Source: Sapria himalayana
Taxonomy: Eukaryota > Streptophyta > Magnoliopsida > Malpighiales > Rafflesiaceae
Direction of reading: 5' to 3'
DNA: 64,000 nucleotides
Assembly: GCA_029783825.1 (NCBI GenBank)
Contig: JAREIK010002672.1
Location: forward strand, 124,001 to 188,000
Shown: piece by piece, positions 11,804-23,735 of the stretch
How positions within the stretch are numbered: position 1 is the stretch's first letter
Layout: the number at the start of each line of letters is the position of its first letter
Program-made: the position numbers and the translations under genes
Notes under the pieces: generated by a model
The model's input: only the letters and a program-made list of their open reading frames with translations
Told to the model about the DNA's origin: nothing
Database searches by the model: none

Positions 11804-12900
11804 TTATTCTTTAATATTTTTGATATATGGAAATTCCTCACTATCAAATTTTATTAGTCCTCTATATATTTGTGGAATATTTTCTTCGTTATAATTTTGA
11901 TATCCTTTGTTTTTACCTTCTTTTGAAAGCTTATCCGCTAAAGCATTAGTTTCCCTGTAGATATGCCTAACAGTAAGATCTAATTTATTTATATCTTTTA
12001 ATATATCTTCTATTTCATCCTCGTATCTCCATATTATAGTTTTTTTGTTAATTAGGTTCACTACAATTATTAAGTCTAATTGAACATCTATCTTTTTTAT
12101 ACCTTTCTCTATACATATTCTTAATCCTTCTCTTAACGCTAGAATCTCTGCCTGCAATGCCGAAGATGCTTGGAATTTCCTTGTGAAAGCTAATATTAGT
12201 CCTCCTTTCGAGTTTCTTATAGCCCCGCCTCCTCATGCTATTCCCATATTTCTATTGAAGCTACCATCCGTATTTAAAACCAATCTTTCTTTAGAGGGTT
12301 TTTCCCATTTTGTTTTTATTATTTTAAACCATTTTTTATGTTGAGTTTTTAAATTCCGAAATTTATCGTGTCGTTATCTAAACTTTTATCTGTTATATTT
12401 ATCAAAGCTGTTTCAGAAATTCTACTGGTGTCCTCCTTAATATTTTTCCATATATTTTCTATTGACATATCTTGCCCCTCAAATCTACTTTTATTTCTTG
12501 CTTTCCAGATGCACCAGATAGCTATTAATGGAATATTGTGTTTAATCCATTTTTGTGCTGAATTAGTAACCTTCAATTTAATCCATTTTTTTAGTCTACA
12601 TTCTAGTAAAAGATTTTCATATTTTATAAATAATTCAGATCCTAGTCTATGCCAAATTTCTACTGCTACCTTGCCATATGAGAAGAGATGATCCAGAGTT
12701 TCCATCTCTTCTCCACAATAATCACATCTAGATGCTAACCGTATTCCTTTCTTTTTTAAGTTATTATCCGTTGGTATAATATTCGATAAGACTTTCCACA
12801 TAAATGTTTTAATTTTTTGTGGATTGTCATTATTCCATATCCATTTAAACAATATTTTTTCATCTTGTTTTTTCTTAATCACATTTTTGACCGACTTAAG
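11804..12900 (-). pseudogene. E3 ORF2 C-terminal part: zf-RVT and RNase H
   Basis: The frame 12349-12882 carries the zinc-binding segment (ASRCDYCGEE, then ETLDHLFS) and the WCIWKARNKSRFEG stretch. RNase H follows from about 12340 to the stop at 11804: LNTDGSFNRN, AEILALREGL, DVQLD and YRETNALADKL. A stop near 12238 breaks the glycine-rich GGG loop and a frame change occurs at about 12350, so the domain is not expressed as one piece. The catalytic Asp and Glu positions themselves are present. Confidence 0.87.
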
Positions 12901-13846
12901 AAAAAATTATCCTTCTGAGCTTAGTTTCCATCTCCATCCTTTTTTGGTATGCTTTGAATGTTTTTCAACTAAGTCACTTTGCCTAAGCATTTGTGTCCAG
13001 ACTTGTGTATTCTTCCTTATCTCTTTTACTTTATTGATATCATTATTTATGCAATATTTTGCCCGCATAAATTCCGACCACAAACTGTCATTTTCCTTCA
13101 ATTTCCACCATCTTTTACTTGCCCATGCTTTGGCTAAATCATTTAAATTTATAAAGCCTAAGCCCGCTTCTTGAACATGGGAACATAAATCCCTCCATTT
13201 TTTCCAGTGTAATTTATATTTTCCTTCTTTTTTTCCCCACAAAAAATTAGTCATTTCCTTTTCTATCTTCTTAATTAACTTAGCCGGTGGTTGAACAATC
13301 ATAATATTATGCATTAAAGAACTTTCTAACACATGCTTTATTAATGTTATTCCCCCCCCCCCCCCCCCAATTTAAATATTCTTCCTTCCAGCCAGATATT
13401 TTCTTTTTTAATTTGTTTATCAAAAATTCAAAATATTCAGTTTTTAGCCTACCTTCATAAATTGGGCAGCCCAAGTAAATAATTTCTCCTTTTTTGTGCG
13501 AGAAACCTGTTATATTTTTAATTTTTTGAGTCAACGTAATAGGAGCTTTGAAAGAAAGCATGTATTGACATTTATTTTTATTTAATTTCTGTCTTGTTTC
13601 TTTTTCCATTCATTTTAATAAATCCATTAGATTATTTAGAGATCTACTACCTCCATTGGTGAATATCATCACATCATCCGCATATGCTAAACAACACACC
13701 ATGGGAGTGTTATTTAGCTGTCTAAATGTTCCCATTTTACCCTTGAGCATTTTATCTTTGAGATTTACTAGAAATAATTCTAAATAAATGTTGAATAGAG
13801 AGGTAGAAAGTGGATCTCCTTGTCTAAATGTTCCTTTTACCATTTA
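12901..13846 (-). pseudogene. E3 reverse transcriptase fragment
   Basis: Three minus-strand frames: 13610-13843 with FRQGDPLS and YADD (13673-13684), 13307-13609 with LGCPIYEG, and 12907-13332 with the thumb (MTNFLWGKK, WASKRWWKLK). The break between the second and third is at a C17 run (13352-13368) where E8 has C7, so a homopolymer expansion caused the frameshift. The RT N-terminal half, including the first catalytic Asp, is lost by truncation. Confidence 0.87.
13352..13368. repeat. C17 homopolymer inside E3 RT
   Basis: Seventeen C on the plus strand. The homologous site in E8 (57424-57430) has seven. The glycine codons it replaces shift the RT reading frame. Confidence 0.9.
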
Positions 13847-16800
13847 TATTTTATTTCTTCTTATTTTTCTTATTCTTCTTATTCTTCTTATTCTTCTGAT
13901 TCTTCATATTCTTTTTATTCTTTTTATTCATATTATTCTTGCTAATTTTCATAATCTTAATATTCTTCTTATTTCTCTTATACCTCTTTTTTTATTATTC
14001 TTGTTATTCTTCTTATTCTTTTTTATTCTACTTTTTCTTCTTATTCTTCTTATTCTTCTTATTTTCTTATTCTTCTTATTCTTCTAATTTTTTTATTCTA
14101 TTTTTTCTTGTTATTCTTCTTTATCTTCTTAGTCTTCTTATTCCTCATTATTTTCTTATTCTTATTATTCTTCTTATTCTTCTAATTTTTCTTATTCTTC
14201 TTATTCTTCTTATTCTTCTTATTATAATATTTCATCATATTATTCATATTCTAATAATTCTTCTTATTCTTCTAATTCTTCTTTTTCTTCTTATTCTTCA
14301 TATTCATCTTATTTTTATTATTCTTATTATTCTTCGTAATTTTCTTATTCTTTTTATTCTACGTATTCTACTTATTATTCTTATTCTTCTTAATATTCTT
14401 ATTATTATTCTTCTTCTTATTCCATTTTATCTTTTTTTTTCTTCTTATTCATCTTATTCTTCAAATTCATCTTATTTTTCTTATATTTTTATTCTTTTTT
14501 TTCCTCATTCTTCTTAATCTACTTATTCTTTTAATTCTTCTTATTCTTTTTATCTGTCTTATTTTTATTATTCTTATTATTCATCTAATTATTATTTTCT
14601 TCTTATTCTACTTATTCTTTTTATTTTTCTTATTCTAATTATTATAATTAGAATACTTATTCTTCGTATTCTAGTTTTTCTTTTTCTTTTTCTTATGTTT
14701 TTATTCTTCTTATTCTTGTTTTATTCTTATTTATCTTCTTATTCTTTTTTTTCTTTTATTCTTCTTATTTTTCATATTCTTCTAATTCTTCCTATTCTTC
14801 TGATTCTTCCTATTTTTTTTATTCTTTTTATTCATATTATTCTTGCTAATTTTTATAATTTTCTTATTCTTCTTATTTCTCTTATACCTTTTTTTCTAAT
14901 TATTCTTGTTATTCTTCTTATTCTTCCATTCTTCTTATTCTTCCATTCTTCTTATTCTTTTTTATTCTACTTTTTGTTCTTATTATTCTTAATCTTTTAA
15001 TTTTTTTATTCTTTTTATTCTTGTTATTCTTCTTAATCTTTATAGTCTTCTTATTCCTCATTATTTTCTTATTCTTGCTATTCTTCTTATTCTTCTAATT
15101 TTTCTTATTCTTTTTATTCATCTTATTATAATAATTCTTCTTATTCTTCTAATTCTTATTTTTCTTTTTATTCTTCATATTCATCTTATTTTTATTATTC
15201 TTATTCTTCTTCTTATTCGTCTTATCCTTTTTATTCTTCTTATTCTTCTAATTCTTATTATTCTTCTTATTCTTCTTATTCTTATTATTCATTTTATTCT
15301 AGTTATTTTTCTTATTCTTCTAATTCTTCTTATTTTTCATATTATTTTTATCTTAGTAATTCTTTTTATTCTAATTATTCTTCTTTTTTCTTGTTATTAT
15401 TCATATTTTACTTATTCTACTTTTTATTCATATTCTTTTTATTCTTCTTAAACTTTTTTTCCTATTATTCTTATTTTATTTTTATTATTTTTTTTCTTCT
15501 TATACACTTATTCTTCTTATTCTTATTGTTCTTCTTATTCTTCTTATTCTTCTTATTCTTCTTATTCTTCTTATTCTTCTTATTCTTCTTATTCTTCTTA
15601 TTCTTCTTATTCTTCTTATTCTTATTATTCTTATTATTCTTCTTATTCTTCTTTTTATATATATTCTTCATATTCTTCTTAATTTTTTTATTTTTCTAAT
15701 AATTCTTTTTCTTCTTATTTTTATTATTTTTTTAATCTCATTCTATTTATTCTTATTATTCTATATATTCTTTATATTCTGCATTTTCTTATAATTTTAC
15801 TTTTCCTACCACTTCTTCTTAGTCTTATTATTTTTATTATACTTCATATTATTTATATTCTTCTTATTTTTCATTTCCTCCTTTTCTTTCTTCGTCTTAT
15901 TCTTCTTAATCTTATTATTCTACTTTGTCTTCTTATTCTTCTTATTCATCTTATTTATCTTATTTTTTTTCAACTTATTCTTCTTATTATACTTATTCTT
16001 TTTATTTTTTTTTCTTCTTGTTCTTGTTTTATTCTTAACTTTCTTCTTTGTCTTTTTATTCTTTTTATTATTCCTACACTTTTTATTCTTCTTATTCTTA
16101 TTATTATTCTTAGTCTTCTTTTTCTAGTTATTCTTTTATTTTTTCTTATTCTTTTTATTTTTCTTATTATTCTTATTCAAGCTATTCTTTTAATTCTTCT
16201 TATTCTTTTTATTCTTCTTATTCTTTGTATTCTTGTTACTCATCTTTTTCTTGTTATTCTTCTTATTCAACTTACACGTCCTATTCTACTTATTATTCTT
16301 ATTCTTGTCATTTTTCTTAATCTTTTTATTCTTCTTATTCTTCTTATTCTTCTTAATCTTTTTATTCTTCTTAATCTTCTTATTCTTCTTATTCTTCTTA
16401 TTCTTCTTATTCTTTTTATTCATTTTATTTTTTTTATTCTTCTTATTTTTCTAATCCTTCTTTTTCTTCGTATCCTTCTTTTTTTTCTCATTCTTCTTAT
16501 TCTTCTTATTAGTTTTATTCTTCTTATTCTTTTTATTCTTCTTCTTATTGTTAATATTATTTTTCTTCTTATTATTCTTATTCTTGTTATTCTTGTCTTT
16601 TATTCATTTTATTCTTATTCTTCTTATTCTTATTATTCTTTTTTTTCTTCTTTTTCATCTTTTGCTTCTTTTTTATTCTTTTTCTTCTTATTCTTATACT
16701 TGTTATTCTTGTTTTTCTGCTTATTCTTTTTATTCTTTTTAGTCTTCCTATTCTTCTTATTCTTTATTCTAGTTATTCTTTTAATTTTTTTATTCTTCTT

Positions 16801-17169
16801 ATTTTTCTTATTCTTCTAAACCTACTTATTTTTGTTATTGTTGTTATTATTCTTATTCTACTTATTATTTTTATTATTCTTATTATTCTTATTCTACTTA
16901 TTATTCATATTTTTCTTAATCTTCTTATTCTTATTATTCTTATTAGTCTTCTTCTTCTTCTTCTTCTTCTTATTCTTCTTATTATTCTTAATCTTCTAAT
17001 TTTTATTATTCTTCTTACTCTTCATGTTCTTATTATTCTTTTTTATTCTTTTTTTTCTATTTATTCTTCTTATTCTTCTTATTTTTCTTATTCTTCTTGT
17101 TTTTCTTATTCTTCTTGTTTTTTTTATTCTTCTTATTCTTTTTATTATCTTTTTCTTCTTAATTTTTTT
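13847..17169. repeat. Array A3, 9-bp minisatellite
   Basis: About 3.3 kb between truncated E3 and the 3' box of E4. Mostly diverged TTATTCTTC units, with a nearly perfect run of about 11 units around 15526-15622. An internal stretch near 14640-14770 closely repeats the one near 10560-10690 in array A2 (both carry AATTAGAATACTTATTC), which suggests exchange or duplication between arrays. Confidence 0.92.
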
Positions 17170-17237
17170 TATAAAGCTTGTTTTATTAATTATAATAGAT
17201 CTCTCTTTTGGCGGAGGAATACCATTGTTCCAAGCTA
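17170..17237 (-). terminator. E4 conserved LINE 3' terminal box
   Basis: Minus strand: GGTATTCCTCCGCC, AAAAGAGAG, then TTAATAAAACAAGC, CTTTATAAAAAAAATT and the array. AATAAA is present. Confidence 0.85.
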
Positions 17238-18489
17238 ATACCACCCTTTTCCTTTTAAAATCCTTAGCAAAATTAAAGAAATAAAACAAAGAATAATAAA
17301 ATCCTTGTTATTCTGAGATGCCTAAATTCTTAATTTATAAGAATGTCCTAGTTTTAGTTTCTATAGAATTTAACAATAATTTCTACTTAGACTTAATGCC
17401 TGCCTTTTCTTTAATGTTTATACTTGAAGTTTCATTGAGCTTTATGTATTACCCTCTTGCCTTCTTATGCAAACTTTAGTATCCTTTTTGCTGTTGTCCT
17501 AATATGTATGTTTAATTTCTTCTGTGCTTTGTGTAGCTTCTGCCTATACTTTCCAATTTCACCTTTATTTGCCTTTAAGTTCCAGCCTCATGTTGTTTCA
17601 GTCTCTCTTCAATTACTGCTCATTATTGTTGTTTTTTGTGCTTTCTCTATCTTCTACAATGCTCTCAATTACCCCCCCCCCCCCCCCCCCCCCCAGGGCT
17701 TCTTATTTTCTGTTACAGACACGCAAACTAAGAATAACAGACAAATAGAATAAGCTGCACTAGTCTTGCTTCTGTCTATGTATCTTCATCAATCATTGCA
17801 AAATGGGTGATATTGGACCAGCTTCCTTGCACTTTTAACTTCTCTCCCCATGTTGATTTAGTGGCAGCATTCATCAACACCCAATATAATTTTCCTTATC
17901 CTCATTAACAAAACTAGGATGCTAAACACATACCACCTGCCATTATCCTGCAAATTTCATAGATCACCACAAAACATTTGACTACATTTCCATTCTCTCC
18001 CTTGTAGTTTCAGACTGCCTATAGAAGTACTATTTAGTAGTTATTAGCATCTTTGTTACACAAAATAACAAAACAAATACAAAAATCTCTTTCACTACTT
18101 CTGTCTCAGTGACATAATCTTCATTTCATTAACTATGGCACATGCTCTTTCAAGAAAAAACTAAATACTTGCTATTGCATTCTAACAATAGCATGTTTCA
18201 CTCCCACCACCTTCATCATCCTCACAACCACTCATCCATAAATTAACATTAAAAAAACTAACAATAAATTCTCAGTAAGATCTCAAACAGAATCGGTTTA
18301 AGCATCCCACAGGACTGGGATACTAAACACATAACACCTACAGAAAATTTCATGAATCCCACAATAATGTAATACAGAATCTTATCATGTAATCCTCTAT
18401 TCTTTAAATTTAATCTAAAATGTCTACAGAGTTCTTCCACATAAGAACTTAAGGTTAATTAATATACTAGTACTTTTTTATTTATATAC
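17238..18489 (-). other. E4 3' UTR
   Basis: No coding signal. The segment contains a C23 run (17672-17694) and CA-rich stretches. It corresponds in position to the roughly 1-kb 3' UTRs of the other copies. Confidence 0.65.
17672..17694. repeat. C23 homopolymer in E4 3' UTR
   Basis: Twenty-three consecutive C on the plus strand (G23 in the sense of the LINE RNA), in an otherwise AT-rich setting. Confidence 0.93.
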
Positions 18490-19640
18490 TTCTTGAAGGA
18501 TTCTTAGTATTAAGTGTTAACTCTCTTGAATATAGGATATCTTATTTCATCAAGTTTGAGTAAACCTCTATATTTTGTGGGCATGTTTTGAGCATCAAAG
18601 ATCTGATTTCCTGATTTTTCTCCTTCTTTAGCTACTTTATCGGCTACTTGATTCACTTCTCTAAATATGTGCATAATAAAGTAGTTTAGCTTGTGAACCA
18701 GTTTTATGATATCTTCTATGTCATTTATGTATTATCAAAGCAATCTCTAACATTATATAATATCTATTAACATACTTGAATCAATATGTATTTGAATGTA
18801 CTTTATTTTTCTATCTTTGCATATCTTTAATCCAGACAAAAGTTCCTGGATTTCAGACTGCATATGATTATTAGCTTCCAACTTCCTTGTGAATGCCCAT
18901 ATCATCCTGCCATCTGAGTCCCTCAGAATTCTCCTGCCTCTTGCTACACCTATTTCTCTTTTAAAATTATCATCCGTGTTAAGTGCCAAATATCCCCCTG
19001 GGGATTTATTCCAATGTATACTCATAAAGCTTAATGACTTGGGCTTATGAAGCCTTAGATGCCACATATCTATAAATTTTTTATTTTCTAGGTAAGTTAT
19101 ATTTTTTAATGGGAATGCTTCTGAAGTGATTTTTAGCTCTTTTTTAATTTCGTATACTTTATCTTCTACCCTCATTTCAAAACCCTCATATCTACTTTTG
19201 TTTTTGGCTTTCCAAATATTTTATATCACCAATGGTAGAATGGTATTCTTGAGCCATATAGGAACCGAATTAATATCAGGCCTCCTCATCCATTTTTAAG
19301 CCTTTTTTGAGAGATTGAATTTTATACTCTACACTCATTTCTTTTTCAAACATTTCTCATATCTTTGAGGCTATTTTACCTTGTGAGAATAGGTAATCCG
19401 GGGTTTCTATTTTCATTTTATAGCAATCACATCTAGAGGCTCGATTTTACCTTTTTTTTTTGAATGTAGTTATCTAATGGGATAATACTAGATATAAATT
19501 TCCATAAAAATAAACATATTTTAAGTGAATTATTATTGTTCTAGCACCAATCATATAAATCTTGTGTAGGACTTGTATTCCTTATTATTTTCTTGGCTGA
19601 TTTTAAGGAAAATGAACCTTCTTCATTTAGCTTCCATTTC
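18490..19640 (-). pseudogene. E4 RNase H and zf-RVT remnant
   Basis: The frame 18753-19175 covers the RNase H start: ALNTDDNFKREIG, MQSEIQELLSGL and QIHIDSSML. The usual Gly-rich loop GGGG is replaced by ARGRR. The C-terminal REANQVADKVAKEG-like segment (about 18490-18700) follows in another frame. Upstream, 19180-19640 is a broken zf-RVT (CDCYKMK-type pattern, with the linker WLKKGW). There are several stops, so it is a non-functional remnant. Confidence 0.8.
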
Positions 19641-20930
19641 TAGCCATATTTAGTAAGCATAAAGTGGGTATCTACCATTTCTTTTTGCCTTAAACATTGT
19701 TTCCAAATCTGAGATCCATTACTAATGGTTTGTATTCTATTACTGTCAATGTTAATTAGATATTTTGCTCTCATATTTGATGCCCAAAGATTATTATTCT
19801 TTTTTATCCTTCACCATCTCTTGCATGCACATGCTTCAGCTATCTCCTCCAACCTAGTAAATCCTAACCCTGCTTCTTTTTTTGGAAAGAAAACATCTTT
19901 CCATTTAATCAAATAAAAATTCATTCTACCATTCTTCTTTCCCCAAAGAAAATTTGCTAGTTCTCCTTCTATTTTTATTATGAAGAATATAGGCGGTTGC
20001 ATCACCATTAGGTTGTGGATTAATGTACTTTGTAGCACATGTGTTGTGAGTGTAATTCTTTCGCTCATATTCAGCGATTTAGTTGTCCAGCCCACAATCT
20101 TATTCCTTAGCTTAACAATCAAGAAATCTAAGTGCTCTAATTTAAACCTGCCTTAATATAAAGAACACCCAAGATATAAAAGAGCTCCTTTTATGTAAGA
20201 GAAGCCTGTATTTTCTTTTATCCTATGTTTTAGGCTAAGAGGAGCTTTTTTTGATATTTTAAATTGGCATTAGTTTCTGTTGAGCACAAGACCCATTTCT
20301 TCTTCTATTATTTGAAAAATTTTCATTAGGTTCTTTATGGATCTATTATTACCATTGGTGAACAAAATGATATCGTCTGCATAAGCCCGAAAAATGATCT
20401 GAGGGGTATCTCTATAATGCCTAAAAGTGTATATTTTCCCTCTATTTATATTAGTTTTCAAGCTAACTAAAAATAATTCCAAGTATATGTTAAAAAGAGA
20501 AGGTGATAGGGGATCTCCTTGTCTTAATCCTCAGGTGGGTTTAAACTCTTTCCCCTTTTCCCCATTTATAATGATTCTAAACCAAGGACTCGAAATTTTC
20601 TAAATATTAAATCTATCCATGCTTCTGCTAAGCCCATTTTTCTCATGGAAAAACATAGAACTTGCCAGTCTACTCTATCTAATACTTTTGATAAGTCTAA
20701 TTAAAAGATTACATTATGCCCGCTATATTTGGAGGATAACTCTTTCAAGAGTTCTTTAGCCAGGAATATATTCTCCATGATCAATCTGTTTTTTATAAAT
20801 CCTGATTGATCATTTAAATTAATTTTAGGAAGAATACATCCTAGTCTATTTTGCAGCAGCTTTGCCAAAATTTTATATATAGAATTACATAGGCTAATGG
20901 GCAAGTCGTCTTCTCCCCCTTGGATATTTT
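19641..20930 (-). pseudogene. E4 reverse transcriptase remnant
   Basis: Pieces in different frames give the whole RT. The N-terminal part is at 20701-20904 (PISLCNSIYKILAKLLQNR, DQSGFIKNR). The palm with YADD is at 20372-20383, inside 20270-20482. The thumb is at 19811-20122 (TLTTHVLQSTLIHN, LANFLWGKK). The region with the first catalytic Asp (20640-20705) is broken by a stop after LIKLIKSI. The order and spacing match E7 and E8. Confidence 0.85.
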
Positions 20931-22376
20931 CTTTTTAGGAATAAGGATATGTAAGTTAGGGCCCACATTTTATTTATTTCTACACCATAGAAGAACCAAT
21001 GAATCACATTAATAATATCTTGTTTTATCATAACCGAGCAAGCTTGATAAAATTTATAATTCAAGCTATTTGGATTAGCTGTACTATCTTTATTCATGCT
21101 AAATATAATATTTTTGATTTCTTCCTCTTCTAAGAATCCCTTTAGTTTACTATTGTCTTCATCATTAATTCTATTGTTTATGTTTTGTATAAATTTATGT
21201 CCTTGCAGCCTATTATTATAGCATAATAATGATTTATATTTGTCTTCTAGAATCTCTTTAATATCTGATTTATTTTCTACTAATATTCCTTCGTTATTTA
21301 TTAAACCATTTATTTTGTATTTTTGGATCTTTATTTTCGAGGCCATATAAAAAAATTGTGTTTTGGTCTCCCTCATTTAACCATTTTATTTTTACTTTCT
21401 ATTTCCAGAATATTTCTTCAATGTGTAATTTTAGTTTATGTTCATCTTGTGCCTTGTTAAGCTCACATAAATTTATTGTGGTATTATTTCTTTCAAATTC
21501 TATTTCCAGACATTCAATTTTTTTTTCTATTTTTATAATGCTTTTGTTGATGATGCTAAACTTATTTTTATTCCAGTTAATTAAATGTGATAAAAGTCTA
21601 TCTAGTTTAATAGTGAGGATTTGATTCAGATTACCCTTAGCTGGAAGCACGCAAGACTCTTTAACCATGTCTTGGATGTCATCATGTAGACACCACATAT
21701 TCTGAAAATTCAATGTAGTGTTTTTCTTTTAAGAGTTTTGGTGGGATATAAGAGAGGGTTATGATCTGAATAGGTTATGTTCAGATGCCTAACCCCTATA
21801 TTATCAAAAGAATCTAGCCACTTAGAATTAAAAAGGACTCTATCTAGCCTAGACCAGATAGCTCTTTTCTTTTTATGATTATCAGTCCATGTGTAGTTTG
21901 AACCTAAAAAGATAGCCTCCAATAAGTTACATCGAAAGATTGTTTCATTGAAGTGATCACAAGCTTGTAAATTTATTGGCATGCCGCCTTTTTTTCCGAT
22001 GCTTTTCTAACAGTATTAAAGTCTCCTCCATGATTTTCCAAAGTTATTTCCTTTTTTCTTTGAAATTTCTAGTATAAACGATTGAAATAATTACTAGCTT
22101 TCTTTTATTTAGGCTGAGATTTATAATATGTTTAAATTCCTCAATCATTGTGATATTCATATAGTCTTTCCACATCACCCATATTTTACTAGCTTTATTA
22201 GAGCAAGCATTTGCAAAACCTAAGTTGTCTTTAAAATCTTCCAACTGCTTATTATCTACCATAGGGTTAGCTAACATTAATAGTGAAATTTTGTATATTT
22301 TTATCATTTTTCTTAGTCTATTTAAGGATAGAAAGTTGGCCATTCTCCGAATATTCTAGAATAAATATTTAAACAT
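20931..22376 (-). pseudogene. E4 ORF2 N-terminal part: endonuclease and linker
   Basis: Translation from the overlapping ATG at 22376 gives a short start, then a stop, then 22044-22343 with the RMANFLSLNRLRK stretch and IVYTRNFKEKRK. GGDFN (about 21990-22010) and SDHNPLL (in 21710-21982) preserve the endonuclease catalytic motifs in broken frames. The linker to RT is at 21399-21713 and 20894-21376, with TTANPNS replacing the SAAGPDG seen in other copies. The enzyme class nicks the target DNA strand; here it is inactive through frame breaks. Confidence 0.82.
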
Positions 22377-23638
22377 TAATTGCATATTTTAGTTGAGCTA
22401 TTGTTTTGCACTTTGTCTCATGTTTTATTTAGGTATTTTTTTTTGTATTTCTTGTATTTTTATTGAGATTAGGGCTCTGCATTAAATCAGATCCTCCCTC
22501 CTTCTCAATAATATGCAATTATAGGCTTATAATTTTCAATTCTTCTAAGGCTCATTCCTTGTTAATTATTTATGCCCTCCTTTTTTCTATGTTTATGTCA
22601 TCTTTAAACCATGAGGGGTTCTTTCATTTTGTCGGGGTTATTTCATTGTAGCTTTTAGTTTCTACATCAGAACCAACTTCAGAACCAGAGAACCACCCCT
22701 CTATTTTAATTTTATCCATCATTATTCTGATTTTTCTACTTTAGATTGCACAGAGTTGTTGTTAGCAGTTTCTGTTGATAGGGGAGGAGATTTTGTTAAT
22801 GTATCAGACCTATTCAAAGTTTCAGATTGATTGCCTTTACGTTCCACATTGAGTTGCACTTATTTATTTATGGGGCTGTACACCCATTTCTCTTGTTTCC
22901 TGCCCAGGTTTTTAGTGTTTAGTTTATCCCAAGACTTAGCCATACATTCCTCTATTGAATGGCCCCTTTTTTTACACTACAAACAGTAGCTAGGGAGCTG
23001 TTCAGAGATGAGAGGCTACCAGTAGCCTATTTCTTTGTTTTACTCAATCTATATCCTTTGCAGGATAGGAGCTTTTAAATTAACCTCAATGCAAACCCTT
23101 GCCACCGTTGGTCTAGTAAGATTGGTAGTGGCTCCATCCATTAATAGAGGATTTCAGATAATTTTAATGATAGAGAAGAGAGACAGTTTAATGAAGAAGT
23201 GAATAGGCAGTTGAGGTAGAAGAAACCATATTGGGGAGAGTGGGTTTTCTTCCTTCACATTAAATTGTGTCGCCCATCTAAATGTTCTAATAGAAAGCCC
23301 ATATATATTCCAGTTCTCCTTCAAACACAAGTGAAGGTGGTCCTCCTCTATAAAAAATTATAGTAGTATATGCTTATTGTCGATAGCACCCACATTAAAC
23401 AATCCCTTGGGCCTTAGCAGGGAAAAGAATTCATGTATTTAATTTATGCTCGGACGCCCATAAAATAATTTCAGAATAAGCATGAGTTTTTGAACATCTT
23501 AGAGGTTTGCAATTTCTTCGGGGGAGAAGAAAATAATGGGTTCACCATTTTTATCCAAGGCTTGTTTATTTGGTGGGGTAGATAAATGATATGTGTTGTG
23601 AAATGATTTTAATGTGAAAGATAATCTATTTCCTCCAT
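22369..23638 (-). pseudogene. E4 ORF1: DUF4283 and CCHC knuckle
   Basis: A decayed nucleic-acid-binding ORF1. The likely start is the ATG at 23638, which gives MEEIDYLSH like MEQFDLLSD in E7. DUF4283-type sequence lies at about 23000-23560. It is followed by a CX2CX4HX4C knuckle (CKKRGHSIEEC near 22940-22990) with a stop between the first two cysteines. ORF1 ends by overlapping the ORF2 ATG. ORF1 proteins of this type coat the LINE RNA. Many stops are visible, so this is a fossil. Confidence 0.75.
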
Positions 23639-23689
23639 TTTCAGCTCAAACCCATGACTTTCTTCCCCAAATTAAAGCTCACTTTCTAA

Positions 23690-23735
23690 AATTTCGAATT
23701 TCTCTCTCTAGTTATTAGAGCTACGAGATTTTAGT
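23690..23735 (-). promoter_or_regulatory. E4 LINE 5' terminal box
   Basis: The minus strand begins about CTCGTAGCTCTAATAACTAG followed by AGAGAGAAA. The AGAGAGAAA box with a nearby AGCTCT is shared with X, E7 and E8. It marks the element 5' end next to array A4 and is the place where an internal promoter would be expected. Confidence 0.65.

Larger units (their letters stand above)
10699..13846 (-). mobile_element. LINE E3, 5'-truncated in RT
   Basis: On the minus strand: RT palm and thumb (13846-12907), zf-RVT, RNase H (stop at 11804), a 3' UTR of about 1 kb and the 3' terminal box. It is the closest relative of E8, with near-identical RNase H and 3' UTR over long stretches. The two differ in 5' end, so they are separate insertions rather than one duplicated segment. 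It is truncated inside the RT just upstream of FRQGDPLS. Array flanks both ends. Confidence 0.9.
17170..23735 (-). mobile_element. LINE E4, near full-length but decayed
   Basis: About 6.6 kb on the minus strand: 5' terminal box (23690-23735), ORF1 from an ATG at 23638, the 8-nt ORF1/ORF2 overlap at 22369-22376, endonuclease, RT, zf-RVT, RNase H, 3' UTR and 3' terminal box. All domains can be traced, but every ORF carries stops or frameshifts. Sequence features of zf-RVT and RNase H group it with E6. It is bounded on both sides by the 9-bp array. Confidence 0.9.
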